Of a DNA stretch of 64,000 bases, positions 52,701 to 60,600 are shown piece by piece. The DNA is from Mytilus trossulus (lineage: Eukaryota > Mollusca > Bivalvia > Mytilida > Mytilidae): the NCBI RefSeq assembly GCF_036588685.1, contig NC_086375.1, forward strand, positions 52,088,955-52,152,954, in the 5' to 3' direction. The translations under genes and the position numbers were made by a program. The first letter of the stretch is position 1. Every line of letters starts with the position of its first letter. The notes beneath the pieces were generated by a model. The model was not told the DNA's origin. It worked only from the letters and a program-made list of their open reading frames with translations, and made no database searches.

Positions 52701-55700
52701 TTAAAATGACACTGATAATCAACTACCAAAATCAATCAAAATGTGGTCACAGAAAAACTATAGCATATTTAAGTCTGTATATATCATCATAGATTTGTTA
52801 GTGGTTGGTAAAATAATATGGGAATTGACTGTTTTGAGTAATTTGATACCAATAAACTCCTCACAGAATGGTCATAAGTGCTCTTCTATCTAAGATCTTA
52901 TCATTTTAAAGAGCAAAATCAGAAATAATTTCATTATAATCCCTTGGACTTAATATTACATATCTTAAAAGTGCCTCATCCTAAACTTATTTGATTTGGT
53001 CTCAATTCATCAAATATTAAAAAAAAAAAAAGAAGTAGTGGTATGATTGCCTATGAAACAACTCTCCACAAGAGACCAAATGACATAGAAATTAACAGCT
53101 ATAGATCACCGTCCAGCCTTTAACAATGAGCAAATCCCATACCTCATAGTCTGTCAAAAGTTTTAATAATATTTTCTTTGATAGAGTGTGTACTTTTACG
53201 AAATAGTCCTTTTTACCCATTAGGCCTCTTAGAGTTGGTTCCTTAAAGTTCATGTAACTCAAATAACATATTAATCCTGACATCAACTTTAAGTGCCAGT
53301 AGGTACCAGGTTGGACACTAAAATGTGTAATTTATATCAGTTTATTGATTAAAAAAATGACTTGTATCAGTAAATAAAGCACAATGTTTAATGTTTGTCA
53401 CACTGGTGGGGGGTTAGCATGTTTGCTGTATAAAACAATTAATCTATTCAAAAAACTTTTAATAGCAATTAAAAAATGAAATGGGTTTTTTTTTATTGAA
53501 ATTCAATCTATAACAATACAATTCAAACATTCAGATGATTAAGTAACACATACTAAACTATAAGGCATAATATTGTAAGGACTGAACAAACATTAGGTCT
53601 TTGTTTAAATGATACTCATACTTAATTCAGATTATAAATTTTATCAAATTTCGGTCAAAAATGTTAGAAAGGTGCCCCAAGAAAAAATGAATGTTTTCTG
53701 TCATAATTATTCACTTAAGGAGATAAATTTGTGATAAATCTTTAAGTTTATGTATATGTACCTAGGGTAGATAAATTAGGTCAAATTTACAACTGCTTTA
53801 GGGAGGCAGACAATATGTGTAAATTCTACGCCAAATAATTGTTAAAATAAACCAATCAGGATTTATATTTCAAAATGACATCATATATGCCTTTTGAAAG
53901 TACAACACACTCAACACAACCTTAATGTGCTAGCAATATTTATCAAACATGCTATGGAAATTGAAGACAAGTGATATTGACCTTTAATAACCAGGTGCAG
54001 AAATAGGATGTTGGAAAAAAAGGGGAGAGGACCTAGTTAGAGTTTGCCAACAAATAACAGACCAAGATACAGAAGGAAATCTGACAGCTGGACAAACAGA
54101 GTGCAAACCTGAAGTCCCTTTTGACTTCATCCATAGTGGAACTAAAAAGAAGATTGTAACCTTTCTCAGCCAAACCATTTTAATATAACATTCTTACCTC
54201 AAAGAAATCAGGAAAAAAAGTCTCAAATTCATTACATAGAAAAATGATATTCTTCGCTTTGGTGACTCAATACTATTTTTAGCTTCATTATGTCCTCATA
54301 TTACATCATGTACATTACCAGTACTACAGCAAAGTTTTGTATCATTTGGATCTTGAGGACCTACTTTTAAAACTTGTGTACTGTGGATTCATTATATTTC
54401 GTTAAATACTAATTTTCGTGGACTTTGTGGGTACAGGGAAACCACGAATTTAAATGTTCAATGAATAGCAAATTTTCTGTTTGATCTAATGCAGACTTTT
54501 GGAAAACCACGAAATCAAATATTCACGAAAATGCAAGTTTTCCTCAATCCACGAAAATTGATACCCACGAAAATAAATGAATCCACAGTATCCTGATTTG
54601 GGGGGAGTGTAGTGTCGTGGTATCATACTTTAAAACATGACAGTTGCCAAGTGTGAAGCAGGATCTGCTTACCCTTCCAGAGCATCTGAGATCACCCTGG
54701 TTAAGGTGGGATTTGTGTTGCTCAGTCTTTAGTTTTTTTAATGCTGTGCCACCTTGTGGCTGTGTGTTATTTACTGTTTTTGTCTTTTGATTTTAGTTTT
54801 TAAATTTGACACAGCATAATGTCAGTTTGATTTCCACTTATGCATTTGAAATTGAAATACTGCACTTATAACATGTATAAACTTATTTAAAAAAAAAGAC
54901 ATTTTATACCCCCATCAAAAAAGAATTTACTCCACACTCTTTAAATTCATTATATTAACCTATTTTGTACATATCTCTAACAGATCTGGTCAATCTTTTT
55001 GATTATCCCTTAGTTATATCAGGGTGACATTCCTCATCTGTAAACTGTCATTTTAATACAAAAATAACAAAATAGTCATAATTTTTCAAGATAGCATCAT
55101 TTTCTGACCCCCAAAAATTTTATTTTTATGAAAAGGAAATTTGGTACAAATGTTTCAGTGTGTCCTTAGGCCATGAAGATGACACCTGAACTATGGACCA
55201 ACCTGTAGATTCACAGGTAATAAAATTATATACAGTCTACCTGGCTACTGTTGATGTAGATGGACATCAAATGGCCAAAAGAAGACTATACATGTGGCCT
55301 AACAAGGGTGAAAACCATTCAAACCTTTCATTAATGAATACCACCCAATAATAGTACATATAAACCTAGAGCTATCAACAGTTTCAAAAACAATAAAAGA
55401 TAACATTTTAATGAAATGGTTATTAATTGATATTCTGTGGATAACTTGCCAAAATTAACAGTACATTCAACTTTCACAGAAAATATATTTTGTCCTTAAA
55501 AAATACATGCAATTTTTCAATACACCCTCACAAAAATGTTCTCAATCAATTGAACACATAAATAGAATATAAGTACTAAAAGAGATTTCATACACACTGT
55601 TTTTGAAACCTTATTTTTAAAACTTTATTTAATCTATCAACTTATTCCTGCAATATTTCTGACTGATGATGTAACCAATAGTTTGGTACTAGAGGTAATT

Positions 55701-56661
55701 TACCTGTAGATACAGATTAATTTACACCACTATACAATTATTTTCAATTCTTTATTTTTCAAAAAAAAATAACTGACCATTTATTAATGCATTTCTGTAT
55801 AATTATACAATAGTACACATTAATCTATTAACAATATCCCCAATTGAGATCCTCAAAATACAAGATGCATGTATGCCCCATCTTCTATCTGACAAATTAT
55901 CACGAAATGCACAGCACATGTGAATGTACTTATCAAATCATTATTGCCTTGCCTTGCATTATCAATATGTTTGTGTTGAGTATTTCAGCATCCATGCACA
56001 CAATTAAATGTTTATCTAATAATGAAATGTAAATATTTTCTGCAAAATACAAGCAGGAAATTAATGAAAACCAACATAAGAATCCTGATACAATTTCTGC
56101 CCTTCCTTTTCCCTATAAGAAGGTAGATATTTTATTCGGAAGACAATTTTATATTTGTTTTGGACAATAACTTCATCATTTACAACTTACAGTTTGACAT
56201 GTCCTTTGATAACTGGCTCATCAAATAAACATTACATAAATGGATGCAAGTTCAGACATTTGTTCAGACATTTCTCTTCACAATATTTACCCCCCCCCCC
56301 TTTTTCCCTTCAAACTTTTCTGTCTTAAATACTTTACCTTGTTATCTGTTTCATCGAAATCAGGTTTAATAATTTCTTCCTCTGGTTCCGGTTTTATTAA
56401 TCGAGTGGGTATAACTTTGGCCACAGGTATGGTTCCCTGTCCAGATTTCCGCCTACGATAACTCTGAATGAACGGCACAACAACAGGAGTACATTTCCCA
56501 TAATGAATAGCACCACAGTTGAAAGAACAGTTTTTCAAGGTATTAAATTCACAACTTGTACAATGATGAAGTGAACGATTCCATTTCAATTCAATTCGAC
56601 AATTATGATAGATAGCGACTTTAGAGTAAACATATTGCACTGGGGCATGATTCTGCTGCAT
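25559..56661 (-). CDS. PPP2R3A: PP2A regulatory subunit B'' (PR72/PR130 family), 13 coding exons
   Basis: Regulatory B'' subunit of protein phosphatase 2A; family members bind the A/C core and direct it to substrates in a calcium-sensitive way. Join (minus strand): 56661-56338, 47582-47241, 41727-41624, 40051-39940, 38971-38897, 38391-38305, 36374-36218, 35178-35130, 34037-33951, 32650-32506, 31812-31663, 31070-30967, 25709-25559. All introns are GT..AG, every junction phase matches, and the total is 1,887 nt (628 aa). Residues 1-108 are a Cys/His-rich head, 109-200 a low-complexity T/S/K linker, and about 205 onward the B'' core. EF-hand 1 loop is residues 382-393 ([12 protein letters not shown]); EF-hand 2 loop is 455-466 ([12 protein letters not shown], fully canonical). 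The C-terminal tail is acidic. The ATG at 56661 is preceded by an in-frame TGA 24 bases upstream. Vertebrate PR72 is about 529 aa and PR130 about 1,150 aa. The core and the head both look closer to PPP2R3A than PPP2R3B, so the symbol is by similarity. Other start exons are possible. Confidence 0.93.
26405..26550. repeat. ~50-bp minisatellite, 3 copies
   Basis: gtcttcaatgaaacatatat followed by aacacagaca recurs three times with drift; explains the open frame at 26621-26382. Intron 12. Confidence 0.7.
26755..27215 (-). repeat. Old dispersed repeat, weak
   Basis: tcacctgaagttatgttgga and tcacctcaaacttggttgaa, then gacgaagatggatggccagt. The last part recurs at 41240-41275 (aaagatggatgccaagtgac), so both are probably remnants of one family. 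Confidence 0.35.
27778..27905 (-). repeat. Dispersed repeat family A (inverted)
   Basis: agatgtggtatgattgtcaa, tgagacaactatccacaaaa; sense to PPP2R3A intron 12. Confidence 0.65.
28395..28512 (+). repeat. Dispersed repeat family B in PPP2R3A intron 12
   Basis: Contains gaatatgacagctgttttcc, attttgccatttgataagg and ttccttggagttcagtg. Confidence 0.6.
29770..29995. repeat. ~38-bp minisatellite, about 6 copies
   Basis: aagtgttgtaagaaaggtct followed by gtttgatttttct recurs with drift. It explains the plus-strand open frame at 29731-30108. Intron 12. Confidence 0.8.
30967..31070 (-). CDS. PPP2R3A: PPP2R3A exon 12
   Basis: 104 nt, phase 0 in and 2 out; acceptor tgacag|GAT, donor AAGT|gtaagt. Encodes [19 protein letters not shown], the conserved C-terminal block of B'' proteins. 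Confidence 0.95.
31500..31583 (+). repeat. Dispersed repeat family A, tail
   Basis: gttgtctcatcagcaatcat and accacatcttctttttt, in intron 11 about 80 bases past the exon 11 donor. Confidence 0.6.
31663..31812 (-). CDS. PPP2R3A: PPP2R3A exon 11
   Basis: 150 nt, phase 0 to 0; acceptor atttcag|ATG, donor AGG|gtaggt. Encodes [39 protein letters not shown]; a near-exact family match. Confidence 0.97.
32373..32476 (+). mobile_element. Truncated retroelement 3' tail
   Basis: Contains gaagacccattggtggcctt and gacacattccccatttcc, ending tctcaatttta; antisense to PPP2R3A, about 30 bases past the exon 10 donor. Confidence 0.65.
32506..32650 (-). CDS. PPP2R3A: PPP2R3A exon 10 (EF-hand 2)
   Basis: 145 nt, phase 2 in and 0 out; acceptor ttttcag|T, donor CAG|gtactg. 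Encodes [20 protein letters not shown], with all calcium ligands of a canonical EF-hand, then EYFYEEQ and LPFEDCLCQ. Confidence 0.97.
32811..33003. mobile_element. Foldback element with AGAATCTGTTTCTC ends
   Basis: Left agaatctgtttctctattgc, right gccgagaaacagattttt. The outer motif also ends the hairpin at 12298. About 190 bp, intron 9. Confidence 0.55.
33133..33918 (-). mobile_element. tRNA-derived SINE, 3' part, interrupted by a LINE fragment
   Basis: 33133-33241 (gtggactgggaaacaag, gtgagtgctaccatgtagc, gcctgctct) and 33866-33918 (aaatctacaagggtgtctt, caagagatatggctctc) are the two halves of the SINE seen whole at 39560-39910, split by about 620 bp of LINE. Confidence 0.75.
33242..33865 (+). 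mobile_element. 5'-truncated LINE, C-terminal end of reverse transcriptase ORF
   Basis: The plus-strand frame ending at 33645 has [47 protein letters not shown] and [14 protein letters not shown], the typical C-terminus of non-LTR retrotransposon ORF2 (CR1/L2/Jockey-like; exact clade not certain). A 3' UTR of about 220 bp follows. Inserted in the SINE at 33133-33918, inside PPP2R3A intron 9, antisense. Confidence 0.8.
33951..34037 (-). CDS. PPP2R3A: PPP2R3A exon 9
   Basis: 87 nt, phase 2 in and 2 out; acceptor ttttttag|A, donor ACAAG|gtaatt. Encodes [20 protein letters not shown] and RNPT, matching [24 protein letters not shown] of PPP2R3A (EGRMSYADF quoted as the key part). The nested SINE/LINE begins about 35 bases past the donor. 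Confidence 0.94.
34305..34510. mobile_element. TA-flanked foldback MITE
   Basis: Ends CTGTGGATTCATT and its inverted copy aatgaatccacag, with TA on both outer flanks. The interior repeats accacgaaat and cccacgaaaataaatg motifs. Same family as 54384-54590. Confidence 0.75.
34606..34870 (+). repeat. Dispersed repeat family A, nearly full length
   Basis: Runs from cagaggttgtcttctgttgt through gggttttgctcactcttga to gttgtctaattggcaatctt, about 265 bp, in intron 8. Confidence 0.65.
35130..35178 (-). CDS. PPP2R3A: PPP2R3A exon 8 (49 nt)
   Basis: Small exon, phase 1 in and 2 out; acceptor ttttcag|CC, donor ATAAA|gtaagt. Encodes [13 protein letters not shown], matching the family [11 protein letters not shown] motif. 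It is too short for an ORF search and was placed by motif and phase. Confidence 0.92.
35755..36003. mobile_element. Foldback MITE with ~45-bp inverted ends
   Basis: Left end AGGCCTAAAATAAAATTTTG then tttgtttccccaatcc; the right end is its inverse (ggattggggaaacaaac, ttaatttaggcct). TA flanks both sides. The interior has a cctacctacctaccc run. Intron 7. Confidence 0.7.
36218..36374 (-). CDS. PPP2R3A: PPP2R3A exon 7 (EF-hand 1)
   Basis: 157 nt, phase 0 in and 1 out; acceptor ttttcag|ACA, donor CATG|gtgagt. Encodes [16 protein letters not shown] followed by the first EF-hand loop. Loop position 6 is Leu rather than Gly and position 12 is Asp, the same departures as in vertebrate B'' proteins. 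Confidence 0.96.
36391..36507. repeat. 46-bp minisatellite, 2.5 copies
   Basis: Unit acatgcatgtaaaatatata followed by aacacatgaatgtaatataa and ataaac, in intron 6 directly upstream of exon 7. Confidence 0.85.
36510..36720 (+). repeat. Dispersed repeat family A
   Basis: Contains gggccttttatagctggcta, tctcattgttgaaga and gagagttgtctcattggca; intron 6. Confidence 0.65.
37890..38105 (+). repeat. Dispersed repeat family A
   Basis: Contains gacctttcatagtctatata, gctttgctcattgttgaaa and aatcatactacatcttt; intron 6. Confidence 0.6.
38305..38391 (-). CDS. PPP2R3A: PPP2R3A exon 6
   Basis: 87 nt, phase 0 to 0; acceptor gtttcag|GTG, donor TCT|gtaagt. Encodes [22 protein letters not shown] (quoted in part: [11 protein letters not shown]), matching the family VNRSWSG-IT-E-R-S-FL block. 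Confidence 0.95.
38449..38581. repeat. 46-bp minisatellite, ~3 copies
   Basis: Unit gttaaccaaaacaattccct followed by atgtccttagtagtgagaac and aaaact; aattcc recurs at 38461, 38507 and 38553. Intron 5. Confidence 0.9.
38897..38971 (-). CDS. PPP2R3A: PPP2R3A exon 5
   Basis: 75 nt, phase 0 to 0; acceptor attttcag|GAT, donor ACT|gtaagt. Encodes [19 protein letters not shown], one of the most conserved B'' blocks. Confidence 0.95.
39560..39910 (+). mobile_element. tRNA-derived SINE, full length
   Basis: The head resembles a tRNA gene: A-box-like tagtggttagtgc at 39574-39586 and B-box-like ggtttcgattac at 39613-39624, spaced as in a tRNA. The body holds gaattttcagctctcccttg and acacccttgtagatttaaat, and it ends in a simple ataataataaataaat tail. 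Lies in intron 4, antisense to the host gene. Confidence 0.75.
39940..40051 (-). CDS. PPP2R3A: PPP2R3A exon 4
   Basis: 112 nt, phase 2 in and 0 out; acceptor atttcag|A, donor CAG|gtagag. Encodes [12 protein letters not shown] and [10 protein letters not shown], matching the HDDA-KF and QEDF-P-LQ blocks of the family. Confidence 0.93.
40110..40372 (+). repeat. Dispersed repeat family A, nearly full length
   Basis: Contains cagcggttgtcctttgttgc, gggccttttatagatgacta, ggctgtacagtgacctatag and tctcattggcaatcatacca; intron 3. Confidence 0.7.
41145..41295 (-). repeat. Old dispersed repeat, weak
   Basis: Shares gatggatgccaagtgacgac and an agctcatgctgcctta-like end with 27150-27215. Accounts for the open frame at 41270-41064. 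Confidence 0.35.
41624..41727 (-). CDS. PPP2R3A: PPP2R3A exon 3
   Basis: 104 nt, phase 0 in and 2 out; acceptor ataatag|GTC, donor AA|gtaagt. Encodes the conserved [15 protein letters not shown] and FAAMWRK blocks (family: CPLYWKAP, AMWRK). Confidence 0.93.
41995..42248. mobile_element. Inverted-repeat MITE (~254 bp)
   Basis: Ends AAGGTGGTACCTAACAC and inverse gtgttgggtaccacctt, next to TT/AA so that a TTAA target (piggyBac-like) is possible. Contains cagggagataactctgtaaa. Intron 2, just upstream of exon 3. Confidence 0.7.
42960..43692. mobile_element. Inverted-repeat element with 'catttgcgcc' ends
   Basis: Left arm: ttttgcatttgcgcccaatc, ctttcatttgcgctgatttt, tacaggtaaatt. The right arm is the inverse: tacctgtaaatc, aaaatcggcgtaaatgaaag, ttggcgcaaatgtcatacgc. 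A family A repeat (inverted) lies inside at about 43060-43120. Its right arm is included in the 1,017-bp duplication. Confidence 0.55.
43494..45048. repeat. 1,017-bp tandem duplication, second copy partial
   Basis: 43494-44031 and 44511-45048 (538 bp each) are identical but for one visible mismatch (aaaagtatg against aaaaatatg near 43519), at a constant offset of 1,017 with no indels even in the microsatellite and poly-C tracts. In PPP2R3A intron 2. Confidence 0.9.
45050..47235. other. Intron 2 remainder, nothing recognised
   Basis: Stretch between the 1,017-bp duplication and exon 2 of PPP2R3A. No motif-bearing frame; only AT-rich intron sequence. Confidence 0.5.
47241..47582 (-). CDS. PPP2R3A: PPP2R3A exon 2 (linker and start of B'' core)
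   Basis: 114 codons, phase 0 to 0, acceptor ttttcag|ACT and donor AAG|gtttgt. The first half is a charged and Thr-rich linker. The motif [11 protein letters not shown] (about residues 185-195) corresponds to the conserved IPRFYFP-G-P start of the B'' domain. The 8.8-kb intron before it contains a same-strand retroelement relic. Confidence 0.9.
47953..49620 (-). mobile_element. Retroelement RT relic in PPP2R3A intron 1
   Basis: Same family as 1-1130. The frame at 49382-49026 has [55 protein letters not shown] and YDKRDDF, the core RT motifs including the catalytic YLDD. A further piece at 48819-48583 has [13 protein letters not shown]. The 3' tail runs to about 47953 and ends in ccatttccattctcaatttta on the element strand. 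Frameshifts and lack of a 5' part make it inactive. It lies sense to the host gene. Confidence 0.85.
50455..50590 (+). repeat. Dispersed repeat family F
   Basis: Contains aggatctgcttgcccaaatg, tatgagtttgaatgtccctc and tgatatctttagcccctctt. Related to 54640-54830. Confidence 0.5.
50690..50895 (+). repeat. Dispersed repeat family A
   Basis: Contains gccttttataactgcctata, ggttttgctcattgttgaaa and ttggcaatcataccaaattt; intron 1. Confidence 0.6.
51100..51255 (+). repeat. Dispersed repeat, family not named
   Basis: catgccccatttatgggcat, ggtctgtgcgtccttctgtt and gatgaagttgaagtccat form a block I recognise as recurrent in mussel DNA; a single copy here. Confidence 0.4.
51272..51482. mobile_element. 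Foldback MITE related to 35755-36003
   Basis: Left gattgtttgcccaaacgcc, right inverse gggtttgggcagaccaaaat, interior cctacctacctaccca. Same build as the element at 35755 with different ends. Confidence 0.5.
51987..52130. repeat. 79-bp tandem repeat, 2 copies
   Basis: ccttgatcaaacag, ctcattaactgaggatc and aaggtg recur at an offset of 79. Intron 1. Confidence 0.8.
53025..53160 (-). repeat. Dispersed repeat family A (inverted)
   Basis: agtggtatgattgcctatga, acaactctccacaagagacc, then caatgagcaaatcccatacc; intron 1. Confidence 0.6.
54384..54590. mobile_element. TA-flanked foldback MITE
   Basis: Second copy of the family at 34305: ctgtggattcattatatttc at the left, gaatccacag then TA at the right, with internal aaaccacgaa and tacccacgaaaataaatg. 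Confidence 0.75.
54640..54830 (+). repeat. Dispersed repeat family F
   Basis: Contains caggatctgcttacccttcc, gagcatctgagatcaccctg and ttaaggtgggatttgtgttg; shares its start with 50455-50590 and looks like a longer but internally diverged copy. Confidence 0.5.
56338..56661 (-). CDS. PPP2R3A: PPP2R3A exon 1 (start codon, Cys/His-rich head)
   Basis: Codons 1-108, ending phase 0 at donor AAG|gtaaag. Cys at residues 21, 34, 37, 45, 49 and 57 and His at 19, 32, 33 and 53 give C-x2-C-x7-C-x3-C-x3-H-x3-C. The arrangement recalls the N-terminus of vertebrate PR130 (established family member, compared from memory) and loosely a C1-type zinc site (inference). It is followed by a basic stretch (RRRK, residues 69-72) and an acidic stretch before the junction. 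Confidence 0.8.
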
Positions 56662-57577
56662 GTCAATGTTTTCTTTCTTCCTTCAAAACTTAAGAATTTC
56701 CATTGAACACAAAGATATCATTTAAATTCCAAACCTAGACATCAGCTATTTTTAGATTGATAGTACTGAGAATGCCATAAGTTCTGAATATTCCTTCATT
56801 TTCAATACTTTATTAGGTTAAATATCAAGTTATAAAATCTTCCTGTTTAAATGTTTAACACTAAGTTAAAGCACTCCAAAGTAATTCAATCCAACTATAA
56901 TTTGTTTTCGTTTGATTAACAAAATATTTTTGTTATAAATCTTATCTTGTTATATTTCCTTTTGCAAAAGAAAAAAACATTATTGTAGCTTCCGTTCTCT
57001 TCTCCTAATGACTTTTGGGACTAAAGTACACACAATATGTATTCAGTCAAAGGTGTTGTTAACAGATTCATTCTTATCCTTTGTCGACACTTGAAATTGA
57101 TCAAAAACAAAAATCCTTCACACATCTTTACAATAAATTATTTTATTCTTCAATGGTTCCTTTTATTTTCCTCCTAAAATTATGCAACTAGTCTTTTTCC
57201 CTATCAAAACTTATTGAATTTATCATAGAGATTTTTTGTTTATTTGTCAATATTAATAGAAATCCATATAGAATCCATTTGGAAAACTGATCAGTTTGAT
57301 ATTTGGAAACTGTACCTTTTATTCCTTGTTTTATATGTCTTACTAATACCCACACATATTTTCCTCCTGAACTAGAATGTCATTCAACATGTTCAATAGT
57401 AAAACAAAAATGTGGATATCACCTGTATTACTTGAATGGGTCAACACCAAAATATGTCATGGATACAAACATCATGATTTCCAATTTTCTTAACATAATT
57501 AATCTCACCTGCAAATTTAAGACAAAAGGAAAGTGGATAATTTTATTCTAATTTATTTTCCTGTGCATAAATTGAAC

Positions 57578-57632
57578 ACATAGGAAATGATTTTGATTAC
57601 AGAAATGATTTTGATTACGCATATGATTTTGA
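57578..57632. repeat. ~19-bp repeat, 3 copies
   Basis: aaatgattttgattac twice, then atatgattttgag. Confidence 0.6.
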
Positions 57633-60600
57633 GTGATAGATCATTATAGAGTGGAACCTATAAATATCTTGAATTATTTTAATACATTTTCAGATTTATA
57701 GCATTTATAAGTTATGATGCAGATTATTTCAAAACATTTAAGCCATAGTAAAATAAGCAACTCTGAATTGATTTTATATAAAAATATATGATGATTTATT
57801 ACAGTTTTAACACTTTTCGCTATATCATTAAATTTAAAACAAGCATTTAAGTTATAATATCTCCCATTTAAAAAGTATTTATATATATTTTATTTATAAT
57901 GATGTTTTTAAAATATTAAGATGCCGAATATCCAATTTAACTAAAAGGTAACATTAAAGTAATCATAAATTAATAATGAACTTCTCTGATTCCACTTAAA
58001 AAGTGGCAATTTTTTCATCAGAACTAAGTAAAATCCTGAAAATTATCTCACTTCTTCTAATGAACTAAATAAATCCCAAATCACATGTCATGTGAATCCA
58101 GAAATCTTCAAAAATTGAATGTACAATCCAACAAAAATCAGCTTAAATGTGTCAAAATCAGGTGAGTATTGGTAAAATAAGAGCTACGTAGAAACAGCAG
58201 GTTTTTTGGCAATCATTTGATGCCTCCTCCTACACATCCTGATTGTGTGTAAAAGATAAAATCACATTATCTATAGGTGTGCTCAGCTTCATGCAATCAA
58301 CATCAACATCTTCATTTATATCATTGCAAACTTTACACGTAAACTATATTTTTATAAAGGAAATATGTAAAATCTGTGTTTTAACTTTTATGAAGTTTTA
58401 CAGTTATTTATATGATAAAACTAGATCTTAGTATCATGTCCTGGGTGATTATTCATGAAAATTGAATTTTAAAACTGACATTTTCTACCGATTTCTTCCT
58501 CCCTTGACCTTTACTTGTGATGAAAATAAAGTTACTTAACACCAAACTTTGTAGTTAACTACATTGAAAAGCTATTTAAATCTGACAATAAAACATTTAT
58601 ACCAATTTGAAACAGTCATGTTAATACCTAATTAATTTTACCTACTGTACCATATGTCTAAACAAACAATTTATCTGTCCTACATAATATATGGGATCAC
58701 ATACCAATAATCTTCTTTAAGTTCCCCCCTATCCTGACAAATAAAGCCTGGATCTAGTTGTCATAAAATGTAGTATTTTATCCAATAAAACTTATAGTAT
58801 GACACTCATAGATTTTTAATCAAACTTGCCATTGGAAGAGTTAAAAGTTGATTTTATAGTTTTGTGATGGCAAAAGGGGAAAAATAAACATTCAAACTTG
58901 GATTAATTATTGTTTTTCGGAACTGTTTAAGCACATCATGACATGCAATGAATCCTTAATTTATTATTGTTTTCATATCATTTCTAAAATTTTAAACAAA
59001 AAATTAATTTCGAAACAACTTTTGATATAAAAGCAAAAATTTTATTATTTAAAATTCATTTCATTCAAATTTCAAAATTCCTTTACTAATTTTTCTATAT
59101 AGGAAATTGGCAGAGATAAATTACAAATTTGGAATTTAAATTTTCAACTTATTCTATTGTATGTAGATTTTCCTTTATTAGGTTTACTGATAAATTTATT
59201 TCGTTACTTAAATATTAAATTTTCATTTTAATCATACCATCCACATTTTCATCTGAATCTTAAGAAAATCATTTACCTCAGTAAAAAGGGAAGACTATGG
59301 TATGAATAATTATACCTCCTTTAAAATCACCTAGCAAACATTTCTTATCCTTTATCAAAGATACAACTTGAATAACTTTAAAATACTATAATCACATCCA
59401 ATTCAGAAAAAGGAGATACTTTTCCAATAGTCTCAAGATATATCCATACTGAAAATATCTGAATCAAGTCAGATTCTCAGAATACGAAGTTTAAAGAATT
59501 TTCTCCCTACTTTTCCGTACACCTGAACGTTTTTTCATCCCAATGAAATTCTACACATTCACCTTACATTTATTTATGTCAAACCAATGCTAAACAAATA
59601 CCCCTATCACAAAAATGTTACTGTTTACACAAATCTTAAATAGAAGATAGGTATCTTTTACCCCAGATGGTCCATTTAATTGGTGGCATTGTAATACAAT
59701 TTGTTAAGTCAATTTAAAAGTACTATATTTTACTACACAAAATAATAAATTGTTTATAAACAAATGATAAAATCTTTGTAAGTTTTTGATACAGAAGATT
59801 TGTTATGAGAACAAGGTATGCCACTATTGTTTGAAGTTTAAAGGAGAAGAAGATAAAGACTGTAGTGGAGGAGTGACAGATTATCACAACCCAATTAGGA
59901 GGAAAACATTTTCATGACACTAAGGATCATTATGAATGTATTGTCTTCTCAGATGTATTATATTTTGGGTGTTGTATAGGTTATTTACCTATAAGCATTA
60001 AAAAATTGTATTGGTGTGGTCAGTTAGTGGTCAGTTAGTGGTACACCGAGATCTCATCAGATTGAGACACTTCACTGAGTTTGTTAAAGATTACAATATA
60101 CAGACTTTTTCTTATCCATTCCAAGTCATCCAATAGAATTGATCAATGCTGATTTTCTGGAGGGTATAAAACTCTATTGTTTTATCCCATTGATCTTATA
60201 TGGTGCACTTAATTTCAGTGAAACTTTACAACATACGGCACTTGTTATACATGATCAAGGAATTTTACTTTCTACATTCAGAGGTGGATTCAGCCCCACC
60301 CCCCTTTTTTGTGGGAAAAATGAGAATCACTGAAGCATATGACTCGCTTGGCCCTCTCTTATGCAGTCAATGTCACCCCACCAAACCCCACCCCCTTTTA
60401 TGAAAATTTCTACAGCCACCATTCAAAATGTGAAAATTTCACCTCTTATTCAGCATCCAAGAGTCTTGTTGGCGAGGCAATACAAACAGTATAAGCATTC
60501 ACAAATATTCCTGATGTATCCATTCTAATTTGTAATGTTTATTTTATTGTAGTTATGACTGAATACTGGGTACTCAGCTTGCACAAAAGAATATCAAATA

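Larger units (their letters stand above)
49625..56337. other. Intron 1, outer part
   Basis: Besides the repeats listed separately (50455, 50690, 51100, 51272, 51987, 53025, 54384, 54640) I see no exon. 54835-56330 is unique-looking AT-rich sequence ending in a C10 run beside the exon 1 donor. Confidence 0.5.

Noticed and set aside
60139..60403. Overlapping plus-strand frames of 64 and 67 codons
   Set aside because: No motifs or splice support; runs of C and T give open frames by composition.
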